Translations under genes and position numbers: made by a program
Shown here: positions 57,701 through 64,000 of the stretch, piece by piece
Position numbering within the stretch: the first letter of the stretch is position 1
Layout of the letters: every line of letters begins with the position of its first letter
Source of the DNA: Aldrovandia affinis
Taxonomy: Eukaryota > Chordata > Actinopteri > Notacanthiformes > Halosauridae
Assembly (NCBI GenBank): GCA_029706075.1
Contig: JAINUG010000174.1
Location: 1-64,000 of the forward strand
Direction: 5' to 3'
Length of the DNA stretch: 64,000 bases
The notes under the pieces: generated by a model
Told to the model about the DNA's origin: nothing
Seen by the model: only the letters and a program-made list of their open reading frames with translations
Databases searched by the model: none

Positions 57701-57722
57701 CACAAGGGCATCCTCTGCTCCG
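39795..57722 (+). CDS. itgb5: Integrin beta-5, N-terminal ten coding exons (incomplete at 3' end)
   Basis: Cell-surface adhesion receptor subunit; in mammals it pairs with alpha-V and binds vitronectin. Exons 39795-39873, 40726-40811, 41508-41715, 42321-42570, 43445-43613, 45000-45161, 46972-47067, 47181-47270, 50376-50510 and 57293-57722 are all frame-consistent, giving 568 residues. A signal peptide is followed by the PSI domain ([19 protein letters not shown]), the hybrid segment and the beta-I domain. The MIDAS motif is D149-L-S151-L-S153, followed by the DD of the adjacent site. The glycosylation site NFT lies at 351-353. The last exon completes the hybrid domain and enters the PSI-distal and first EGF-like modules ([20 protein letters not shown]). 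The identity to ITGB5, rather than beta-3 or beta-6, rests on words such as [27 protein letters not shown] and [12 protein letters not shown]. The last exon ends in phase 1, so the rest lies right of the window. Confidence 0.95.
41003..41160 (-). repeat. tRNA-derived SINE, minus orientation, in itgb5 intron 2
   Basis: Reverse complement has an A box (TCTCAGCGGGTAGAGCATGG), a B box (GGGTTCGTTTCCC), then a TAAGTCGCTTTGGATAAAAT tail. It is a complete short SINE, not a tRNA gene. Confidence 0.8.
43614..44999. other. itgb5 intron 5
   Basis: I see no exon. Contents are ordinary intron sequence with a short (AT)n at about 44544-44560. Confidence 0.5.
46480..46935 (-). pseudogene. Tc1-like transposon remnant in itgb5 intron 6
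   Basis: On the minus strand, 46782-46600 encodes [19 protein letters not shown], then [17 protein letters not shown], the C-terminal half of a Tc1-family transposase catalytic domain. The frame is then lost. The right end TTTATTTTGACAACTACCTG corresponds to the terminal repeat. The left end corresponds to the 7268/15084 fragments. Internally deleted and inactive. Confidence 0.85.
47271..50375. other. itgb5 intron 8
   Basis: Contains the TGTGTGTC satellite (47540-47940) and poly-T tracts at about 49570-49600. I see no exon. The ORFs at 48150-48542 and 49069-49425 have no family resemblance. Confidence 0.5.
47540..47940 (+). repeat. (TG)n / TGTGTGTC satellite
   Basis: A 400-bp alternating TG tract regularly interrupted by TC. 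The long frames across it on both strands encode only CV/SV or TH/TD repeats and are artefacts. Confidence 0.97.
50511..57292. other. itgb5 intron 9 (6.8 kb)
   Basis: I see no exon. It has a (GGGA)n G-rich tract at 52889-52925 and scattered low-complexity sequence. The 127-residue frame at 54490-54873 has no recognisable domain. Confidence 0.5.
52889..52925 (+). repeat. (GGGA)n G-rich tract
   Basis: GGGAGGGAGGGAGGGAGGGA and more: at least four G triplets with one-base spacers, so G-quadruplex formation is possible. Confidence 0.8.
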
Positions 57723-57760
57723 GTGAGCGCCTGGAGCCTGGACCGCCACCGGCTCTTACA

Positions 57761-57764
<4 letters not shown>

Positions 57765-57836
<72 letters not shown>

Positions 57837-58215
57837 TGGGCGTGCACATACACACATCACACAGACTCACACAAGTGTATACAATCACACACAGATGGGC
57901 ATGTACACACACACACAGACTCACACAAGTGTATACAATCACACACAGATGGGCATGTACACACACACACAGACTCACACAAGTGTATACATTCACACAC
58001 AGACGGGCGTGCGCATACACACATCACACATGCACACAAGAGTATATATTCACACACAGACACATACACACATCACACATGCACACAAGTGTATACATTC
58101 ACACACAGACGGGAATGTACACACACACACATCACACATGCACACAAGTGTATACATTCACACACAGATGGACATACACACACATCACACAGACTCACAC
58201 AAGTGTACGCACAAG
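57765..58215 (+). repeat. (CA)n microsatellite and 55-bp minisatellite
   Basis: A CA run (57765-57833) passes into about six variable units of about 55 bp containing ACACAGATGGGCATGTACAC and CACAAGTGTATACAATCACA. It starts about 43 bp after the itgb5 exon 10 donor. The ORFs across it are artefacts. Confidence 0.92.
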
Positions 58216-58924
58216 TACACAGAGGCACATACACACCACACACACAAACATGCACACATATACATACACATGCATGTATGTTTGTATACGTCTCAAGTGC
58301 ATTACCAAATCCCCATTTGCACTCAGGCTGTAGGTTTTGAATCCAAAAATCCAAGATGCCAGAATCCCAATGAGCCACAGAGGTTCAAAGGCCATATCCT
58401 GTTACCGTGGAATATGTAATAAGATAGGGCAAACGTGAAGCTTGACAGGAGGTTTGTGTCCTGGCACTGTGGGGAGTGCAAGATCAGGCGAGGCCCAGGT
58501 TTTCCTCATGGATCAGGCCTTGGGGCATGATAACACTCAGTGCATTCAGTACTTCCTGCTCCACTGCATGGGTCAGAGTCTCCACTGGAATGAGCCCAGC
58601 ACACATTTGCCAGACGGTTCTTCCGGGGGAAATGCTACACATTAGTTGTGAAGAGCTGACAGCAGCCCTGCAGGTGCATGCATGCGTGTGTGTGTGTGTG
58701 TGCCTGTGCATGCATACCTGTGCAGGGTGTGCCTCTGTAGGTGGGTGTGGCTAGGGATCGCTCACACCCCACTTCCCTGCAGCTGGCTCTCTCACTGGCA
58801 GGGTTTGGGCTTGTCTCTCAGAATGCTGGCACAGCAGATATCCCCTGTGAGTCTTACCATTGAGTACATGTTCCTGGAAGCAGTTTTTTTGTTCATACTG
58901 GCACATCTGATCCTATTGGCAGGC

Positions 58925-59135
58925 AGTGTGGTATAATGGTTAGGGAACTGGGCTTGTAACGTTAAGGTTGCAGGTTCAATCCCCAGGTGGGACACTGCCG
59001 TTGTACCCTTGAGCAAGGTACTTAATTGAATTGCTTCAGTTAATATCCAGCTGTATAAATGGATTGTAAAGAAATGTCAACTGTAAGTTGCTCTGGATAA
59101 GAGCGTCTGCTAAATGCCTGTAATGTAATGTAATA
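58925..59135 (+). repeat. tRNA-derived SINE with conserved tail
   Basis: Head GTGTGGTATAATGGTTAGGG with a B box (AGGTTCAATCCCC). The tail is GCTCTGGATAAGAGCGTCTG followed by CTAAATGCC and TGTAATGTAATG repeats. Confidence 0.85.
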
Positions 59136-61287
59136 TTGCCCAACATGGCAAGGAGTACTTATTGCACAGCAGGCAGCATTTCCTCTGACAAACCACATGC
59201 ATGACTTCAACCTGATCTAAGGCATTGATATTCAGTCAAATATTAAGTAGCTTCTGTACTGGCCAAGTGCAGCGGAGAAGCATTTAACCCACACTCTTTA
59301 GGACCCACGAGGCTCCAGACAGCCCCGATTGCGGGCAGAGACTCTGCGCCAGGTCTGCGGTCTGATCTGAAAGCAGCCGCTTCTCCTTTAAGCCTTGCGC
59401 CCTGTACTTCCGGTAACTTCCGTTAATTTCAGCGCAGCGAGGTGCGTTATCTGTCACCGATAAGTCGGCGACAAACGGAAGCTTCCCACGTCTTTGAGGG
59501 TCCCCCTCGCTGCCCGAAGGAGGCAGATTTCCCGCTGGAGGGACAGCGGGCCAGGTTTTTGGAGAGAGGCGATGTACATACTAAACAGGCAGGCCCGCCC
59601 CATTCACACAGCTCCAAAGGCCCAACCAGTGCGTTGTTTGGGTCGGGACCCATTGGCAGGCAAAGCAACCCCCCCTCCTCCCGGCCCCTCCACAGGCAGG
59701 CCCGCAAACCACAGTTGCGGCTTTGTATTGGGTGTCCCTTTTGTTTATCCTGCGCACAATGTGCCGGTCTATACCAAAGAAAGCGGCGAGTCCTGTTTGG
59801 TCAGCAGAACACGGTTGGGGCGAACACAAACCCGCCGTTTATGAGCCCGCCCCTGGCAGGCCGGCCTTGGGAGAGATTGGCACCACGAGGAGTAATTAAA
59901 TGTTAACAGTTCAGTTCTCAGCCCCCTCGTTTCTCAGTGCAGAACTGACTCTTGTGGGTAATGAGTCCTTTAATGGTTCCAGATTGCTCCGCGCGAGCCA
60001 CTTCTCCTGCGCTGGTGGTTAATTGCTTGCGGAGGAGTGTAACCCACCTTATAAAACTCGGCGATACCAGTCTGTGAGCCCACGGCTGTTTATAGGAAGC
60101 CTGCTGAAGCCCTTCACATGGAAGTATTCGTGTGGATTTGTTGTTCAGTGATTGGTGTGGTGTGGAGTTTTATCTGTGCTCTCCTAATCGGGAAATCTAA
60201 TTTAAGACGATGGCAAATGTCAACAGTGACAAACGGGGAACCGACTTGTTTTAAGCTGAACGGGTGATGTCAACGTTGTCCTCTGGGAGGAAAGGTTTTG
60301 GAGCTCACCTGCTCTGAAGACTTATCGCTGCTCCAGGGGCTGCCGTTCAAACTCCCATCAGTCTGCTTTGATCACTGGGTTACTGGGGCAAAAGTCAATC
60401 CGGGGCTCCTAAGAGGTGATTGGCCGCCAGGTACCCAATCAAAGACAGCTGTGTGGGACTGCTCAGAATGTAACCCTTTTATCACCAGCACTTTGTTACT
60501 TTACGGGCCACAGCCCTTTTAGTGGTTTGCTTTACCACACAGCTGTGTGACAACCGTGCAACCCCCCCCCCCACACCATTTCTCATTGTGCAATATGTGT
60601 TTTTCAAATGTTTTCAAGAGAATTGCCTGTGTGTTACTATTTAATCCCAAAAGTATTAACAAACTAAATATTTATTTTGAAGTTAATATTCATAAATATA
60701 TATATATATTCGTTAAAAAAACATTTATTTTGGTCTTGCGGATGAAGCACGTGGGATATTATTCTTTTCTATTTCCCGCCCCCACGTACGCTTGTCTCTG
60801 GACCGAAACCCATGACCTCGTCCCCTCGGGGCGCAGCAGAATTTCGACCAGACGTTTTTTTTCCCCATTTGTAATATTTTTCACATCATCGCCATCAAAC
60901 AAAAAAAGCAAAGACCTTTCATTGCCGCGCGAGTATTTAGAAGGTAGAAGGAGGTATGCTTGAACGGAAAAAAAACCATCCTGGTTTGTCCTACCACGAC
61001 AGTGTCATCGTGCCTGTGCACTTGCACTGCCCTGTTCGGTGTCACGTTGAAACTGAGAAAAGAGACCCGTCTATGCATTGAGGTAGTCCTCGAGTGTAGG
61101 AAATGTGACAGAATACCAGGCCACATTGAGGTATAGTTAAGTTCAGACTGATGTATTGTATTGATGTCAATACCTTAATGATGACCCCAGTATCCCACTG
61201 AAGTGTAGTCACAGGCACCTGACTTTAGTAGGTTGTGCTGTCGTTTGCCATTGCCCACTTTGTGTACAACGGGTGTTAGAATTTGTT

Positions 61288-61746
61288 TATTTAACGTGGG
61301 CTCTCTTGTCAAATAGGTTTGTTTTTTTTTGTGTGTGTGTGTGTCTGTGATTATCAGCCCTGATATAGTCTTCAAACAACCGCACCAGGAGGTTGAAGGC
61401 TGGAGCCCAAATGCTCCAATCTGATTTTTCCACTCAGTCAATATTTAACCTGGGCTCTCTTGTCAAATAGGTTTTTTGTGTGTGTGCATGTGTGAGAGAG
61501 GGTTGATCAGCCCTGATAATAGTATCTTCAAACAACCGCACCAGCTAGTTGAAGGCTGGAGCCCAAAGGCTTTAATACGATTTTTCCGCTCAGTCAATAT
61601 TTAACGTGGGCTCTCTTGTCAAATAAGTTTTTGTGTGCGTGTGCGTGTGGATGTGCATGTGCATGTGCGTGGGATGATCAGCCCTGATATAGTATCTTCA
61701 AACGACCGCACCATCAAGGCTTCAATATGATTTTTCCGCTCAGTCG
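61288..61746 (+). repeat. Three-copy tandem repeat of about 155 bp
   Basis: Units start with TATTTAACGTGGGCTCTCTT (or CCTG variant) at 61288, 61442 and 61598. Each has a variable GT tract, then GATCAGCCCTGATA, CAAACAACCGCACCA and TTTTTCCGCTCAGTC. The third unit lacks part of its middle. Confidence 0.9.
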
Positions 61747-62383
61747 AAGAAGACCGGCGATGGGGCGCTCGTTCAAGTATGCGTTCGGTTGTTGTTGTTT
61801 TTCTTCTTCTTCTTGTGCATGTGCGCCGTCACTGAGGTCTGGAGAGGCTCTGCAGGAGCCCATGGCAACGTGGAGGTCAGGGGCCCCGGAGGCCCTGAGG
61901 TCTTTAATCACCACCCCCCTCCAGCTCAGCTGCCTCTAAGAGGGGGTCGACTGGGCAGGATCTCCTGCCACTCTCACGCCCGGGTCACTGGCCCTGTAGG
62001 AGGAGCTGGTCTACCTGTCTGGAGCCCTGCTGTCCTCAAACCCGGGGAAATCGCTTAAATGCTACAGCGTTGTAGCCATGGGAGGACATGGAGAGATTTG
62101 GTTTTACCTTATAAGGAATGAATGTCTGTGTGTGTTTTTGTATCTATCTATCTATGTATGCATGTTTATACAAGTACATGTATGTATGCATGCATGCATG
62201 CATAAAATTATTTTCCAACTGATCCACCTGGGTGGAATGTGAATTGGTTTAGCAGGATTGAAGAGAGACTGCTGTCTTTCCCATTGCCAGTCTATAATTA
62301 GAAATAAATAGAATGTTGTTGTCAACCCATTCAGTTTAGAAAGTGTGTGGTGCTGTAAAGGCATTCACAGGGAGACTCATTGG

Positions 62384-62385
<2 letters not shown>

Positions 62386-62419
<34 letters not shown>

Positions 62420-62438
62420 ATGTATGTATGTGTGTGTG
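62386..62438 (+). repeat. (GT)n(GTAT)n microsatellite
   Basis: GT repeats flanking six GTAT units. A related ATGC/GTAT-rich patch is at 62146-62205. Confidence 0.9.
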
Positions 62439-63207
62439 TGTCCATGTGTGTGTGTCAGCTGCTTTTGATGAAGCCGCCATAAACCTTGACTTTGTTGTTC
62501 TCTGGCGTACATCTGCAACTGGTTTTCCCCGCAATAAGCCCCGCCATTCTATAAAACGAAATGCCCAAAATAGTGCAACTTCGTTTCCCCCCCCTACTCG
62601 CCCGTCTCCTGTAATATTGGCCGTGAATCTTGGGCCTCGTCCGAATTCGGAGGATTTGCACGGTAAAGAGGAACATGTGTGAGCTTGTGCCCCGGCGTGG
62701 TTTTGACCCTGCTTCAAAGAGGGCTGTTTATCAGCCCGCAGAGTATCTACTCTCCCCCCATCTTTACCAGTGTCTCCCTGAAAGTGGGCCTCCAGTTCCC
62801 AACCACCCAGGTTCCCCCATGGGAACCTACACAGAGCATTATGTGGGTATTCTAGCATCGCCGTCTGCCAGCAGTGGCGTCATAATCCTCCCTGATGAAG
62901 GAGGAGGAGGCCCTGAATCGCTGTGGGAGCAGCGCTGAGAAATGGATCTTTGTCTTTGTGTGGGTCATTGACTCCAACCACATGGAGGCCCTCTCTATGG
63001 GGGAGAGGCAGGGGCACAGCCCTGACGGCCCAGCCTTTCACACTCTCTGAGGGGCGAGCCAGGCCCAGGGAAGGGCGGGGTTAACGGTGAGAGGCAGGTG
63101 CCCAAATGGACAAATCTGGGAGAGGTAGGGGTGTGTTCCAGGTTAGGCTTTAAAGAGTATTTTCTGTTAACGGCTAGACATTGTGTGGATTTAGAAAAGA
63201 TTTGTTC

Positions 63208-63575
63208 GAGGGGCCTCCCGGGTGGTGTAGTGGTAACAACTTCTGACGTTGCCCACTGCGACGGGGTTCGATTCCACCAGGTTTGGCCAGCTGGATGGGT
63301 GTGCCACTAGGGGGAGGCAATTGGCTGTCCGTCCCAGGCAGGGGGGAGGGAAGCCGATATAAGCTTGCTGCATATATGAGTGGTGCTGTGTATTATGGTG
63401 ACGGCTCGGCGGGTGCCGGCTCAAAGGAGGTGGTACAGCGCTCAGTACTGGTCTCAGGACTACAGCACCGAGCTCTCATATGAGGGAGCGGATAATTGAC
63501 AGGAAAAAGTGTGTAATTGGCTACTAAAATTTGGGAGAAAAATGAGGAATAAAAGCAAAAACAAGAAAAAAATAA
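63208..63575 (+). repeat. tRNA-derived SINE, full length
   Basis: A box GGTGGTGTAGTGGTAAC and B box GGGTTCGATTCC, then TGCCACTAGGGGGAGGCAAT. A body of about 300 bp ends in TTGGCTACTAAAATTTGGGA and an A-rich tail. Same family as the minus-strand copy at 5878-6183. Confidence 0.85.
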
Positions 63576-64000
63576 TATATATTTCTTTGATTGATTATTT
63601 GTGTTACAATAACATGTAGCACTTCAACATGCAAGAAAACAAAATCTCAAAATTTGTTGAAATGAATTGCAATTCATACCAAGGCATAATTTGGTTAAAT
63701 AGGAACAATGAGTGTGCAGTATGGCTTAAAAACATGGAATAAAGGTACTCTGTGGTCAGTACGTTGTTATAATTCAGTAAAGGCAGGCTGAGTATTCTGC
63801 CTTATCTGCTGTGAGACATTTGATATCTGAGCTTATGGGGAAACATAACCCAAAGGGGACCAGCACCAGGAAATGTTTGAATAGTTTTAGCACCATATTA
63901 ACATTTCAGTGGAGATAAACACTTTGCTCATGTGAAAAGAGGCTTTGTGCTCAAAGGGGTGGGCGCTTCTGGTTTATTGTGTGCCAAGCAGGCAGGCCTG

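Larger units (their letters stand above)
57723..64000. other. itgb5 intron 10, continuing past the window edge
   Basis: I found no further integrin exon: no in-phase segment with the Cys-rich EGF pattern following a phase-1 acceptor. The intron holds the CA minisatellite, two SINEs, a 155-bp tandem repeat and GTAT microsatellites. Confidence 0.6.

Noticed and set aside
57723-58419. Frames of 174-205 codons, His/Thr rich
   Set aside because: They read through the CA microsatellite and its 55-bp minisatellite.
63208-63300. tRNA-like gene near the right edge
   Set aside because: Head of a SINE; same body as 5878-6183.

Overview
The window is nuclear DNA of a ray-finned (teleost) fish. The genes have GT-AG introns. 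Two of them match vertebrate families exon by exon (rbm44 and itgb5), with reading frame preserved across every junction I traced. The spaces between genes are filled with teleost-type repeats: tRNA-derived SINEs with the 'GGATAAGAGCGTCTGCTAAATG' type tail, hAT-like MITEs, Tc1 remnants, L2-like LINE fragments, LTRs, and CA or TG microsatellites. The species cannot be named from the sequence.

Layout. 1-1340 is AT-rich and has no gene. 1345-15190 holds an old tandem segmental duplication. Each unit carries one two-exon gene for a small secreted nuclease of the ENDOD1-like (DNA/RNA non-specific endonuclease) family, at 3762-4968 and 10235-11434. Later insertions and deletions differ between the units and can be read by comparing them. 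13006-14048 holds an LTR inserted in an older LTR, and 15340-17070 holds retroelement debris.

17214-24790 is the most unusual part. It is bounded by CACTGCAAAAA inverted ends and flanking TA dinucleotides, as expected for an animal EnSpm/CACTA-type DNA transposon. Inside is a head-to-head gene pair: a minus-strand remnant resembling the C-terminal part of CACTA-type transposases, and a plus-strand eight-exon gene of the SAMD3-like uncharacterised teleost family. A tandem array of about 105 bp units lies near the right end. Both genes carry single-base frame losses in short homopolymers although all splice sites are kept.

25729-36715 is rbm44, an RNA-binding protein with one RRM and a C-terminal TTC3/DZIP3/RBM44-like helical region. 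It has 18 coding exons and about 1150 residues. 39795 to beyond the right edge is the 5' two thirds of itgb5 (integrin beta-5): ten coding exons from the signal peptide through the PSI, hybrid and beta-I domains to the first EGF-like modules. The remaining EGF, tail, transmembrane and cytoplasmic exons were not found up to 64000 and must lie further right. rbm44 and itgb5 are in the same orientation, about 3 kb apart. Nothing suggests they act together.
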